DNA of 64,000 nucleotides from T3SED10-260 sp035363255 (GTDB lineage: Bacteria; Caldisericota; Caldisericia; UBA6126), in assembly GCA_035363255.1 (NCBI GenBank), contig DAOSES010000011.1:16850-80849 (forward strand). The letters run 5' to 3'. The notes beneath the pieces were generated by a model. The model ran no database searches. It was not told where the DNA came from and saw nothing but the letters and a program-made list of their open reading frames with translations. Shown one piece after another: positions 1 to 8,100 of the stretch (position 1 is its first letter; each line of letters opens with the position of its first letter). Made by a program: the position numbers and the translations under genes.

Positions 1-125
1 TACTTATAGTCTGTTGAAAGTACTACTCCAGGAATTTTGGCTATAGTTTCTGAAGCTTTTACGACATCAACAGTTTCAGCGATATTGGAACCGCACCAAC
101 ATACAAAAACTCCTATTCTTGCCAT
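1..125 (-). CDS. hdrA: HdrA-like subunit, N-terminal fragment (cut by window edge)
   Basis: Only the first 41 codons are inside the window. They read MARIGVFVCWCGSNIAETVD and continue to a PGVV..TDYK segment, which matches the start of heterodisulfide reductase subunit A: a Rossmann-type opening with a CxCG-x-NI cysteine motif. HdrA is a flavin iron-sulfur protein that takes electrons for the HdrBC module or bifurcates them. A GAGGTG ribosome site precedes the ATG. It is the last visible gene of the hdrC-hdrB-hdrA run, 21 nt after hdrB. The middle cysteine-motif residue is Trp where His is common. The FAD domain and ferredoxin domains lie outside the window, so the call rests on the N-terminus and the neighbours. 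Confidence 0.8.
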   Translation of the reverse strand, partial: MARIGVFVCWCGSNIAETVDVVKASETIAKIPGVVLSTDYK

Positions 126-146
126 GAATTACACCTCATCCTTCAA

Positions 147-1016
147 TTAAAGAAGCCCTTTGTTTCTCAGTAAAGGGAAAGGAGAAACAAAAAGACGGTC
201 TAAAGCTAGTTTTTTAGGATCAAGACCAAAAGAAAGCCCTAAAAGCTGGGTGTAGTAAAATATGGGAAGATTGAATTTGGTTTTGTATCGTTTTTCGATG
301 GCTTTCTGCCTTAGATCGAGATTAATGTGGCAAAGAGGGCAAAGCACAGATATAGCTTCTGCTCCATTTTGTTTTGCCATTCTCAAAATTTCGTAAGTTA
401 AATCGAGAACGACTTCGGTGCGAGAAATAGAATTACCAGCACCACAGCATTTGGTCTTGAAAGGCCAGTCGATGGCAGTAGCACCGGTCATAGTAATGAG
501 TTGGTCCATGAGTTGTGGATTTTCAGGGTCATCGTAAGCCATGACCTTTTTTGGTCTTACAATTACACAACCATAGTAGCTGGCTACTTTGAGTCCTTCA
601 AGCGATTTGACTCTTTTTTCTTCAAGTTTATCCATGCCATATTCGTGTACCAGTATCTCAGAAAAATGCTTGATATTTAAGGAAGGATCAACTTTTTTGT
701 TTAATACCTCATGGATTCCTTCAGTCATCTCGTCTTCAAGCTTGAGAGCATGTTGGGCTTCTCGAAGATGAGCATAGCAAGCGGGACACTGAACCATAAT
801 GTCTTTTTTTATTTTGTTGGCTGAATCCAGTGTCAGGGAAGGAAGCGCAAGTGAAAGAAGTTTGTTGTCGGGATGGATAGCACTGGCTCCACAGCATGTC
901 CAATCGGGGATTTCTTCGATATCCATCTGCAAAAACTCGATGAGTGCTTTGGTGGAAAGATGAAAGTCAGGAGAGGTTGATTCAAGAGAACACCCAGGAT
1001 AATAAGCATAGTTCAT
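147..1016 (-). CDS. hdrB: Heterodisulfide reductase subunit B-like protein (CCG domains)
   Basis: This is the catalytic iron-sulfur subunit of an HdrABC-type complex. It carries two cysteine-rich CCG domains. The first runs from YYPGCSLE through DWTCCGAS to QCPACYAHL. The second runs from SYYGCVI through TKCCGAGNS to LCPLCHINL. These ligand the non-cubane [4Fe-4S] clusters that reduce a disulfide in methanogens. In bacteria the partner is often unknown and the complex serves electron transfer or bifurcation. A longer frame starts at 1085 but overlaps hdrC. I place the start at the internal ATG (1016), 4 nt after the hdrC stop and behind an AAAGGAG site, giving 289 aa and the family's usual N-terminus. 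It is co-transcribed with hdrC and hdrA. Its physiological substrate cannot be read from sequence. Confidence 0.9.
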   Translation of the reverse strand: MNYAYYPGCSLESTSPDFHLSTKALIEFLQMDIEEIPDWTCCGASAIHPDNKLLSLALPSLTLDSANKIKKDIMVQCPACYAHLREAQHALKLEDEMTEGIHEVLNKKVDPSLNIKHFSEILVHEYGMDKLEEKRVKSLEGLKVASYYGCVIVRPKKVMAYDDPENPQLMDQLITMTGATAIDWPFKTKCCGAGNSISRTEVVLDLTYEILRMAKQNGAEAISVLCPLCHINLDLRQKAIEKRYKTKFNLPIFYYTQLLGLSFGLDPKKLALDRLFVSPFPLLRNKGLL

Positions 1017-1020
1017 AAGC

Positions 1021-1581
1021 TTATATGCTCCTTTCTTTTTTTCTGGCTCGTTTGAAGACTTTGCGAACCTCGCTGGATCTGACAAAGTGGGGAATCAAGC
1101 AGATTTTTCGTTTGATAAGAAGGAGAGGAAACAGAATTACGTCGTGAAGGAGTTTTCCAGAGAGCAGATTGAAACCTGCCACTACACCTGGCTCATATAC
1201 TCTTCCAAAGCTATATATAGAGGAAGCAAAGGATTTTTCGAGAGCTCTGACATCTGCTTTGGGCTTGATCTTTTCACTTCGAGCTATGCGTCTGAGGCCA
1301 TCCATAACTCCTTTGATGTCAACTCCCTGGGGGCATCGTGTACTACAGGTATCACAAAATATACAATACCAAATGCTTCTGGAATTGAGCACCTTTTCTT
1401 TCATGCCAAGCTGGCAGAAGCGAATAACCTGAGAGGGGGAGATGTCCATCAGATAGTTTAAAGGGCAACCAGCAGTGCACTTACCACATTGGTAGCACTT
1501 TTTTACATCTGTTTCGGCAATTTGCTTCAGGTCTTCACCGAATTCAAGTAGATTCACATCTTTATTGATGTTTACTTGCAT
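1021..1581 (-). CDS. hdrC: Heterodisulfide reductase subunit C-like protein (2x[4Fe-4S])
   Basis: This 186-aa ferredoxin-like subunit passes electrons between HdrA and HdrB. Two classical cluster motifs are visible: CYQCGKCTAGCP near residue 29 and CIFCDTCSTRCP near residue 73. The C-terminal half is helical with a hydrophobic stretch (HDVILFPLLLIK) and ends in a basic tail. There is no transmembrane anchor as in membrane-bound HdrDE. The start ATG has an AAAGGAG site 6 nt upstream. The gene begins 15 nt after htpX, so the hdr genes look like the tail of the rpiB-glyA-lemA-htpX transcript. The gene order is C-B-A. No hydrogenase, MvhD or formate dehydrogenase gene is next to it within the window. 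Confidence 0.9.
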   Translation of the reverse strand: MQVNINKDVNLLEFGEDLKQIAETDVKKCYQCGKCTAGCPLNYLMDISPSQVIRFCQLGMKEKVLNSRSIWYCIFCDTCSTRCPQGVDIKGVMDGLRRIARSEKIKPKADVRALEKSFASSIYSFGRVYEPGVVAGFNLLSGKLLHDVILFPLLLIKRKICLIPHFVRSSEVRKVFKRARKKERSI

Positions 1582-1596
1582 AAATAACTCCTTTCT

Positions 1597-2493
1597 TTAA
1601 ACCTTGTACGCCATTTGAGTTAAGCGTTTTATGCGATCAGATATGGGGGGGTGGGTGGAAAAGAGAATTTGAAGATTTTTCCCTTTTAGTGGGGCGATGT
1701 AAAGGGGTGCGATGGCTTCATTCACTCTTTGAGAGGGAATGTTGCTGTTATATAATTTTTGCAAAGCACTAGCCAAACCACTGGGATTTCGAGTCATAAG
1801 GGCAGCGCTTGAATCTGCTAGATATTCACGTTTTCTCGAAATGGCGAGTTGGATAAGTTTGGCAGCTATGGGAGCCAGGATTGCAAACAGGATACCGATA
1901 AGAATGATCATTCCACCAGAACTGTCTCGATCATCTCTACGTCTTGATCCTCCAAACATCCATGAATTACGGAAGATCGTAGATAAAATGACGACCATCC
2001 CAAGAAGAACAGCTACGATAGTTGCATATAGGATGTCTCGGTTTTGGATATGAGATAATTCATGCGCAATAACTCCCTGCAATTCCTCTCGATTGAGCAT
2101 TCGAAGCAAGCCCTCATTGACAGCCACTATTGAATGCTGGGGGTCTCGACCTGCTGCAAAAGCATTGGGAGAAGCGTCGGGCACTACATAAATTTCAGGC
2201 AAAGGGAGACCAGAAGCGATGGTGAGTTCCTCTACAATATTTATCAATTGAGGATGACTATCTCTTGAAGCTTTTTGGGCTCCTACTGAGGCAAGAATGA
2301 CCTTATCACCAGAATAAAAACTCACCAGACTCATGATCAAGGATATTCCAAAGCCGATAGCGATTCCCAGGGGTCCTCCGCCCTTCATCCAGGCTTCTCC
2401 TATAAAATAGCCAGCTAAAACCACAAAGACGGAGAAAAAGAGAATGAGAAAAAAGGAATCCCGCTTGTTGCGGGATATTTCGTCATAAATCAA
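1597..2493 (-). CDS. htpX: HtpX-family membrane zinc metalloprotease (M48B)
   Basis: Membrane-bound M48 endopeptidase for quality control of damaged membrane proteins. The 298-aa protein has two N-terminal transmembrane segments (about residues 14-32 and 40-60), the catalytic zinc motif HELSH at 144-148 (Glu145 catalytic), two more membrane segments (about 155-172 and 193-216) and the third ligand Glu223 in the motif RKREYLADSSA. The start is a TTG at 2493 that overlaps the lemA stop (TTGA), with AAGGTG upstream, so translation is probably coupled to lemA. LemA-HtpX pairs are common in bacteria. I see no heat-shock operator. Substrates are inferred only from the family. Confidence 0.93.
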   Translation of the reverse strand: MIYDEISRNKRDSFFLILFFSVFVVLAGYFIGEAWMKGGGPLGIAIGFGISLIMSLVSFYSGDKVILASVGAQKASRDSHPQLINIVEELTIASGLPLPEIYVVPDASPNAFAAGRDPQHSIVAVNEGLLRMLNREELQGVIAHELSHIQNRDILYATIVAVLLGMVVILSTIFRNSWMFGGSRRRDDRDSSGGMIILIGILFAILAPIAAKLIQLAISRKREYLADSSAALMTRNPSGLASALQKLYNSNIPSQRVNEAIAPLYIAPLKGKNLQILFSTHPPISDRIKRLTQMAYKV

Positions 2494-3041
2494 AGATTCA
2501 CCTTGGGAGCTTCTTGAACTTCAGCTTCATTTACCTGGAAATAGTCTTGCTTGCGGAAGTTGAAAAAACCAGCAATGATATTGCCAGGGAAGAGCTGGAT
2601 TTCCTGGTTGAAACGCATAACGATATCGTTGTAAAATTGTCGGGAGAAGGAGATACGATTTTCGGTGGAAGTAAGTTCTTCCTGGAGTTTCATTACGTTT
2701 TCGTTGGCTTTGAGTTCCGGGTAATTTTCCATTACAGCAAAGAGTGATTTGAGTGTTTTGGTGAGTTGGGCCTCAGTTTCGGCGTGTTCAGCAACAGTAT
2801 TGGATTGCATGGCTGAAGATCTGGCTTTGGCTACATTTTCGAAAATTTCTTTTTCGTGAGTCATATAGCCTTTGACAGCATTGACCAGGTTGGGGATCAA
2901 GTCATATCTTCGTTTAAGCTCAACATTGATTTGAGCCCAGGCATTTTCGTAACGGTTGCGTAGGGTAATAAATCCATTGTATTTGGAGAGGATAAAGCCT
3001 CCAAAAACAACAATAAGACCAAGGATAATCAATCCGACCAT
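2490..3041 (-). CDS. lemA: LemA family protein
   Basis: LemA proteins have one N-terminal membrane helix and a long helical bundle outside it. Their biochemical role is unknown, although they are often encoded beside HtpX-type proteases or TPM-domain proteins. In this 183-aa protein the helix is about residues 2-18. It is followed by the family hallmark RYENAWAQINVELKRRYDL and PNLVNAVKGYM, then a helical region with QFYNDIVMRFNQ near 138-149. The length is normal for the family. It lies 50 nt downstream of glyA and overlaps htpX by 4 nt, so it is part of the same transcript. Confidence 0.9.
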   Translation of the reverse strand: MVGLIILGLIVVFGGFILSKYNGFITLRNRYENAWAQINVELKRRYDLIPNLVNAVKGYMTHEKEIFENVAKARSSAMQSNTVAEHAETEAQLTKTLKSLFAVMENYPELKANENVMKLQEELTSTENRISFSRQFYNDIVMRFNQEIQLFPGNIIAGFFNFRKQDYFQVNEAEVQEAPKVNL

Positions 3042-3091
3042 CTTGCACCACCTTTTATTAAAAAATTATGTAAAACATTCATCAAATTTGT

Positions 3092-4348
3092 TTACTTGTA
3101 TCGCAAGCCTTCATAAATGGGGAAGCGGGAAGTTAGTTCTTTAACTTTGCCAGTTATGGTATTGAGAGTGGCTTCGTTGTCTTTGTTGCTGAGAGTTTCG
3201 AAAATGAGACTCGCAATGGTTTCCATTTCGAGCTCTTTCATGCCACGAGAGGTAAGTGCAGGGGTACCGATTCGAATCCCGCTGGTGACCATGGGTTTGG
3301 CTGGATCGAAGGGAATGGTGTTTTTGTTGACGGTGATTCCTACGGTATCAAGCAGGATTTCAGCTTCTTTACCGGTCATATTGATGGATCGAAGATCAAC
3401 CAGCATCAAATGATTGTCGGTGCCTCCGGATACGATGCGCAAACCAAAGCTTGCAAGGGTTTTGCTGAGTGTTTTTGCATTGGAAAGAACTTGTTTCTGA
3501 TATATTTTGAATTCAGGCTGAAGAGCTTCTTTGAAAGCCACAGCTTTTGCGGCAATGACATGCATAAGAGGACCTCCCTGAAGACCAGGGAACAATGAGC
3601 GATCAATGTCTTTGGCGTAGGCTTCCTTGCAGAGCACAAGACCGCCACGAGGACCTCTCAAGGTTTTGTGGGTGGTGGTGGTCACGAAATCGGCGTGTGG
3701 GAAGGGATTGGGATGAAGATCGGTGACAATGAGGCCAGCAATATGAGCTACATCGGTCATTAGGTATGCGCCAACTGATTTGGCAATAGTTGCAAACCTG
3801 GCAAAATCAATAGTGCGGGGATATGCGCTTGCACCTGCAATGATGAGTTTTGGCTTGCTTTCTTCTGCAATTCTGGCTAATTCTTCGTAGTCGATTTGTT
3901 CTGTTTCGGGGTGAACACCGTATTGAACTGTTTTGTAATATTTGCCCGAAATGGACAAAGGATGACCATGAGTTAAATGCCCGCCATGGGATAGATTCAT
4001 ACCCATAAGCAGGTCTCCTGGTTGGAGTACGTTGAAAAAAATGGTGGTATTGGCTTGTGCACCGGAATGAGGCTGAACATTTGCATGCTCCGCTTGAAAA
4101 AGCTGTTTGGCTCGATCTATTGCAAGAGTTTCAAAAACGTCCACATATTCGCAACCGCCATAATATCTTTTTCCAGGATAGCCTTCGGCATATTTGTTGG
4201 TTCCCACAGATCCCAGGGCCTCAAGAACAGCTTGGGAAACTATATTTTCAGAAGCAATGAGCTCCAGTTTCTCGCGTTGTCTGACCAATTCGTGCTCCAG
4301 AGCTTCTGCAATCTCGGGATCTACCATTTTGAGATGTTCATTTAACAT
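3092..4348 (-). CDS. glyA: Serine hydroxymethyltransferase
   Basis: PLP enzyme of the cytoplasm that interconverts serine plus tetrahydrofolate with glycine plus 5,10-methylene-THF. The 418-aa length is standard. Visible family motifs are LIASENIVS near 30, YAEGYPGKRYYGG near 53-65, QPHSGAQAN near 92-100, DVAHIAGL near 199 and the PLP-lysine motif TTTTHKTLRGPRGG, with the Schiff-base Lys at 228. It overlaps the rpiB end by 11 nt, an rpiB-glyA order seen in Firmicutes. It links to the threonine-to-glycine pair (tdh, kbl at 15-17 kb) and to formate-THF ligase (41.5-43.2 kb) through glycine and C1-folates. Confidence 0.97.
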   Translation of the reverse strand: MLNEHLKMVDPEIAEALEHELVRQREKLELIASENIVSQAVLEALGSVGTNKYAEGYPGKRYYGGCEYVDVFETLAIDRAKQLFQAEHANVQPHSGAQANTTIFFNVLQPGDLLMGMNLSHGGHLTHGHPLSISGKYYKTVQYGVHPETEQIDYEELARIAEESKPKLIIAGASAYPRTIDFARFATIAKSVGAYLMTDVAHIAGLIVTDLHPNPFPHADFVTTTTHKTLRGPRGGLVLCKEAYAKDIDRSLFPGLQGGPLMHVIAAKAVAFKEALQPEFKIYQKQVLSNAKTLSKTLASFGLRIVSGGTDNHLMLVDLRSINMTGKEAEILLDTVGITVNKNTIPFDPAKPMVTSGIRIGTPALTSRGMKELEMETIASLIFETLSNKDNEATLNTITGKVKELTSRFPIYEGLRYK

Positions 4349-4799
4349 AATTTTTCTCCTCTATCATCGTAATTTTTTGTATTCGTCGTAGGTGTCGATC
4401 ACCTGAAAAATCAGCTTCGAGAAATTGATGAACAATTTCTTTAGCCATGGAAGAACCTATCATTCTGGCACCCAAACATAAAACGTTGGCATTGTTGTGC
4501 TCACGGGAGAGTCGTGCGGAAAGGGGCTCAGAACAGAGTGCGGCTCGGATCCCATGGATTTTGTTGGCACTGATCGACATTCCAATGCCGCTTCCACAGA
4601 TAAGAATGCCTATAGAGTCTTGCTCTGTGAGGATTTGAGAGCATAGCAATAAAGCAATGTCAGGATAATCGGTGCTCATCGTTGAGTAGCTTCCCACATC
4701 GACGATGAGATGCCCGTTTTCTTTAAGAAAACAGGCCAGCTCCTGTTTCAGCTCAAACCCACCATGATCGGAACCAAGAACAATTTTTTTGCACTTCAT
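4338..4799 (-). CDS. rpiB: Ribose-5-phosphate isomerase B
   Basis: Cytoplasmic isomerase of ribulose-5-phosphate and ribose-5-phosphate (or allose phosphates). The 153-aa protein shows the RpiB signatures GSDHGGFELK at 9-18, the catalytic-Cys loop CGSGIGMSISANK near residue 69, and SREHNNANVLCLG near 98-110. It is the first gene of the long minus-strand operon running to hdrA. A strong promoter (TTGAAA-17-TATAAT) ends only 8 nt before its ATG. The only SD-like bases, GAGGG, touch the ATG, so the mRNA is probably leaderless or nearly so. Rpe and transaldolase elsewhere in the window complete part of the same pentose pathway. Confidence 0.95.
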   Translation of the reverse strand: MKCKKIVLGSDHGGFELKQELACFLKENGHLIVDVGSYSTMSTDYPDIALLLCSQILTEQDSIGILICGSGIGMSISANKIHGIRAALCSEPLSARLSREHNNANVLCLGARMIGSSMAKEIVHQFLEADFSGDRHLRRIQKITMIEEKNYVK

Positions 4800-4807
4800 C
4801 CCTCAAG

Positions 4808-4836
4808 ATTATATGTAAGTTACCTAATTCTTTCAA
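4808..4836 (-). promoter_or_regulatory. Sigma-70-type promoter of the rpiB operon
   Basis: On the minus strand, -35 TTGAAA (4836-4831), a 17-nt spacer and a perfect -10 TATAAT (4813-4808). Only 8 nt separate the -10 from the rpiB ATG, so transcription would begin about one or two bases before the start codon. Confidence 0.75.
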
Positions 4837-4908
4837 CGAAGTATTCGAATATACTCCAGCTTTGTGGTAAGATTTATCAATGAGCAAAGAAATGAAGGGG
4901 TGTAGCAT

Positions 4909-5343
4909 ATGAAAAAAAGCTGCTTTATTGGTAATACCTACGGAAAAATGTTACTTTATGTTTTAGGCGTATTACTTGCTGGGTTTGTCGGAGGAATGGC
5001 GCTTTCTTTGCTTGGTTTGGCAGTTAGCATGGCTGTCCCATTAAAAATGGAACTGGATCCCATCACCATCACTTACATCCTTGGCTATCTTTTAGGTCTT
5101 CCTCTTGGAGCATATTGGCTAAACAGATTGCTCTATCACCGCAAAGCACGAATTTGGCTTGTACTGCTTTTTTCCTTTCTTGGTTTTGCTCCAACCATAG
5201 CATATTTTGTTTTTGCAGGGCAATATTTGGATGTTATGCTCTTTTACTTTTTCTTTCATTTGTTTCCATGGCTATTTTCCAGTTTTTCCGGCCTGATCTT
5301 TTTGTCTCGCCCTAAAGCTCAAACTCCTGAAAAAGCGGAGTAG
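4909..5343 (+). CDS. Small multi-pass membrane protein of unknown function
   Basis: I do not recognise this 144-aa protein. It has four probable membrane helices at about residues 13-45, 53-72, 81-102 and 104-131, few charged residues, and a polar lysine/glutamate tail (PKAQTPEKAE). The loop between helices 2 and 3 has a basic HRKAR cluster, so that side is probably cytoplasmic. An AAGGGG site lies just before the ATG. It is transcribed divergently from rpiB. Its last 32 nt overlap the end of purF on the other strand, so the two genes converge without room for a terminator. Codon usage looks like the neighbours. Confidence 0.75.
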   Translation: MKKSCFIGNTYGKMLLYVLGVLLAGFVGGMALSLLGLAVSMAVPLKMELDPITITYILGYLLGLPLGAYWLNRLLYHRKARIWLVLLFSFLGFAPTIAYFVFAGQYLDVMLFYFFFHLFPWLFSSFSGLIFLSRPKAQTPEKAE

Positions 5344-6715
5344 GATATTGGTTGTCAATACATGCCTTGCATAATGAGTTTTCAGGCAGTCCAATAGCTT
5401 CATAAAGTTTTTCGGGGGTCATATAAAACAAGGAATTTGCCCCTATATATTGAGCAATTTCATCCATGGAGCGACCATAAGCTATAAGCTCTTCCCGGGT
5501 AGGAAAATCCACTCCATAATGACAGGGATTGATTAATGGAGGGCAGGTGCTGAAAAGATGAACTTCTTTGGCTCCTTTGGATCGAATTTTCTCGACAATG
5601 CCCCGAGAGGTGGTTCCTCTAACGATGGAATCGTCAATGAGAAGTACAATTTTGTCTTTAATGACTTCAGGTATAGCTTTTATTTTTGAAGCAACTTCAC
5701 TTCGCCTTCTGCTTTCGGATGGCTTGATAAAGATGCGACCAATGAAACGGTTTTTTTCCAATACATCTTTGTATTCATACCCAGTTCGTCTTGAAAATAC
5801 TACTGCAGAGGGTCGGGAAGTTTCGGGTACTGCAGCAACAATAATCTTGCTTTCATCTTGATTTAATCTACCAAAAACAGGGCTTTCCATATAGAGTTCA
5901 GCTAGTTTTTTGCCCAGATTTCCCCTGACTAAGTTGACATTGATATTTTCAATACGTGAGGTGGCTCTGGAAAAGTACACCCATTCGAACATACAATGTC
6001 TTCGCTCTTTGGCTTGGATAAGTTTTTTAGTGATGTTAAGATTTTTGTCAATAAAAATGGCTTCACCGGGCAAAACATTTTCTACGGGTTCGAGGAGTAA
6101 GCTTTCGATAGCGATGGATTCACTTGAAAAAGCATAGCCCTGGTCCATCTTTCCATAGACTAAGGGTCGGATGGCATGAGGATCTCTGAATACAAGCAAA
6201 CCTTCGTTTCGTATTACTGCTACTACTGAGTATGATCCAAGAAGAATGCTCATGCATTTTTCAATACTTTTAAAACAACGATCCTTTAGATCGCCAGAAA
6301 ACTGATTAAAGTAGTAGCTGAAAAGTTTTAAGATGGTTTCAGCATCACAATCAGAATCACAGAATACTCTTTTTTCTGCTAATTTTTCTCTTACGAGCTT
6401 TTCGTTGAGAATGTGTCCGTTGTGGGCCATGGCTATTCCCATATAGTCACAATAAAAAGGCTGAGAATCAACTTTCCCAATGGTAGTGGGATATCGAACC
6501 TGGGCTATGCCTACCTCTCCCTGCATTTCTTGAAGATGATCTTCTGCAAAGATTTCATGAACCAGACCAGATCCTTTTTTTAAAAATACTTTATCAGAGG
6601 TTTCGGTATACATGCCAGCAGTATCCTGTCCTCGATGTTGCAGGTCCAATAAGCCGTTATAGAGATCGTAACTGACAGGATGATCTTTCGTTATGATACC
6701 AATGATTCCACACAT
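5312..6715 (-). CDS. purF: Amidophosphoribosyltransferase (glutamine PRPP amidotransferase)
   Basis: First committed enzyme of purine synthesis: PRPP plus glutamine to phosphoribosylamine. From the ATG at 6715 the protein is 467 aa and starts MCGIIGIIT, putting the N-terminal nucleophile Cys at position 2. The glutaminase half has LQHRGQDTAG and MAHNGHILN. The transferase half has KNRFIGRIFIKPSESRRR and the PRPP loop VLLIDDSIVRGTTS. Cysteines in RRHCMFEW, INPCHYG and SLCKAC match the four ligands of the [4Fe-4S]-type enzymes. A frame nine codons longer exists (MLYEKGRFE, resembling the short propeptide of that class), but the AAAGGAAGG site sits ideally before the shorter start. No other pur gene is nearby. 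A -10-like TATAAT lies at 6766-6761. Confidence 0.93.
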   Translation of the reverse strand: MCGIIGIITKDHPVSYDLYNGLLDLQHRGQDTAGMYTETSDKVFLKKGSGLVHEIFAEDHLQEMQGEVGIAQVRYPTTIGKVDSQPFYCDYMGIAMAHNGHILNEKLVREKLAEKRVFCDSDCDAETILKLFSYYFNQFSGDLKDRCFKSIEKCMSILLGSYSVVAVIRNEGLLVFRDPHAIRPLVYGKMDQGYAFSSESIAIESLLLEPVENVLPGEAIFIDKNLNITKKLIQAKERRHCMFEWVYFSRATSRIENINVNLVRGNLGKKLAELYMESPVFGRLNQDESKIIVAAVPETSRPSAVVFSRRTGYEYKDVLEKNRFIGRIFIKPSESRRRSEVASKIKAIPEVIKDKIVLLIDDSIVRGTTSRGIVEKIRSKGAKEVHLFSTCPPLINPCHYGVDFPTREELIAYGRSMDEIAQYIGANSLFYMTPEKLYEAIGLPENSLCKACIDNQYPTPLFQEFEL

Positions 6716-6794
6716 CTCAAACCTTCCTTTTTCATACAACATTTCATAGCGTGCTATTTTATTATATTTTTTCCTTAGGGTTTTTATACTGGAA

Positions 6795-7280
6795 TTATTT
6801 GTGGTACTTTTCTTTATGCATTAATTTAAAAGCTCTAAAGAGTTGTTCGAGAAAGATAAGCCTGCATAGACCATGTGGGAAAGTCATGGATGAAAGTGAG
6901 ATGCGGAAATCTGAACTTTTTCGTAGCTCCTTGCTCAAGCCCAGGCTACCGCCAATAAGAAAAACAAGGGGTTTTGAAGCATGTGCAGAAAACTGATACA
7001 ACCAATCAGCCCACTCTTCTGAAGAGAAGTTTTTCCCTTCTATATCAAGACTAAGCAAAAGTGAAGGAGAAGGTATTCGTTTTTTTATGGCTTCAGCTTC
7101 TCTATCAAGAATTCTTATGCAATCTTTTTCTTTGCATATTTCGGGAATAACTTCCTCTTCAGTTTCGATAATGCTCAGGTGGCAGAAACGACTGAGTCTT
7201 TTTTGGTATTCTGCTATTCCCTCTTTTAAATATGATTCACGTATTTTTCCTACACAAATCAAGAAAACTGTAATCTTCAT
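6795..7280 (-). CDS. rlmH: 23S rRNA pseudouridine-1915 N3-methyltransferase
   Basis: SPOUT-class methyltransferase that modifies pseudouridine 1915 in helix 69 of 23S rRNA, using SAM. At 161 aa it has the normal size. Visible motifs are KIRESYLKEG near 13-22, LDIEGKNFSSEEWADWL near 79-95, the SAM knot FLIGGSLGLS near 107-116, and a C-terminus ending KLMHKEKYHK close to the invariant YHK tail. There is no Shine-Dalgarno before the ATG. A TACAAT box sits 6 nt upstream, so the transcript may be leaderless, but no good -35 accompanies it. It is transcribed divergently from udp. Confidence 0.93.
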   Translation of the reverse strand: MKITVFLICVGKIRESYLKEGIAEYQKRLSRFCHLSIIETEEEVIPEICKEKDCIRILDREAEAIKKRIPSPSLLLSLDIEGKNFSSEEWADWLYQFSAHASKPLVFLIGGSLGLSKELRKSSDFRISLSSMTFPHGLCRLIFLEQLFRAFKLMHKEKYHK

Positions 7281-7326
7281 AGTATAATTGTAATTGAAAA
7301 TCTCATGGATAGCGAAGGAGTCTAAA

Positions 7327-8100
7327 ATGAATCATTTAAAGTTGTCTTCTTCAGATATGAATGGAAGTACGTGGGCTATCATCACAGGAAATCCCTTTAG
7401 ATTGGACAAGATGGCAAAAAGTTTTCTATGTCAGGGGAAAGAAATTTTCTGGGATAGAGAATTTCGTTGTTGGAGTGGTTTTTTTCATGAGCTTCCCTTG
7501 ATTCTTGCTTCCCATGGCATTGGGGGGCCTTCCACATCAATATTGGTGGAAGAATTGGCTATGCTTGGAATTCGCAACTTTATTCGTTTTGGTACTTCTG
7601 GTTCGATTCAGGAACATGTTAATCTGGGGGATCTGGTAGTTAGTATGGCTTCAGTTCGTCTGGATGGTGCATCACAGCATTATGCTCCTATTGAATTCCC
7701 AGCAGTTGCAGATCCAGAGATTTCTCTTGCCTTGTTTAATTCAGCTAAAAATGAAGCTTTGGCTGTTCATATGGGCATAACTGCATCCAGTGATACCTTT
7801 TATCCTGGACAAGAGCGATATGATTCTTTTAACGGTTATGTAAGGCGCCATTTTCAGGGCAGTATGATGGAGTTGAAACAGCTTCGGGTATTGAATTATG
7901 AAATGGAGTCTTCTACTTTGATGATACAGGCACAGGTCTTGGGTTTAAAAGCAGGCTGTATTACAGGAATCGTGGCTAAACGTAGTGCTGGCGAAGAGAT
8001 TATAGACAAAAGCTCTGACTTGGCAGAAATGCGCTGTATGCAGACCATAAGCCATTATCTCAGACAACAAAGCAAGAGGGTTCAATCGGTAAATAGGTAG
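7327..8100 (+). CDS. udp: Uridine phosphorylase
   Basis: Phosphorolysis of uridine to uracil and ribose-1-phosphate, a nucleoside salvage or fermentation step. The 257-aa protein follows the E. coli Udp pattern closely: FIRFGTSGSIQEHVNLGDLV, ASVRLDGASQHYAP, EFPAVADPEI, ITASSDTFYPGQERYDSF and LNYEMESSTLM, the last containing the nucleoside-binding Met-Glu-Ser. The frame is open 11 codons further up, but the ATG at 7327 has a GAAGGAG site at the right distance. A TATAAT at 7283-7288 may be its -10. The 3' end overlaps the fmt 3' end by 19 nt in convergent orientation. Confidence 0.93.
   Translation: MNHLKLSSSDMNGSTWAIITGNPFRLDKMAKSFLCQGKEIFWDREFRCWSGFFHELPLILASHGIGGPSTSILVEELAMLGIRNFIRFGTSGSIQEHVNLGDLVVSMASVRLDGASQHYAPIEFPAVADPEISLALFNSAKNEALAVHMGITASSDTFYPGQERYDSFNGYVRRHFQGSMMELKQLRVLNYEMESSTLMIQAQVLGLKAGCITGIVAKRSAGEEIIDKSSDLAEMRCMQTISHYLRQQSKRVQSVNR

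Noticed and set aside
1087..1461. Plus-strand frame of 124 codons opposite hdrC
   Set aside because: It lies wholly inside hdrC and hdrB on the other strand, has no ribosome site and no family resemblance. It is a shadow frame.
6716..6742. Nine-residue upstream extension of PurF as a cleaved propeptide
   Set aside because: It resembles the short propeptide of Bacillus PurF, but the ribosome site AAAGGAAGG fits only the inner ATG. The idea stays open but is not adopted.
7280..7292. rlmH as a firm example of a leaderless gene
   Set aside because: TACAAT lies 6 nt before the ATG and no ribosome site is seen, but I found no acceptable -35, so I do not count it with the strong cases.
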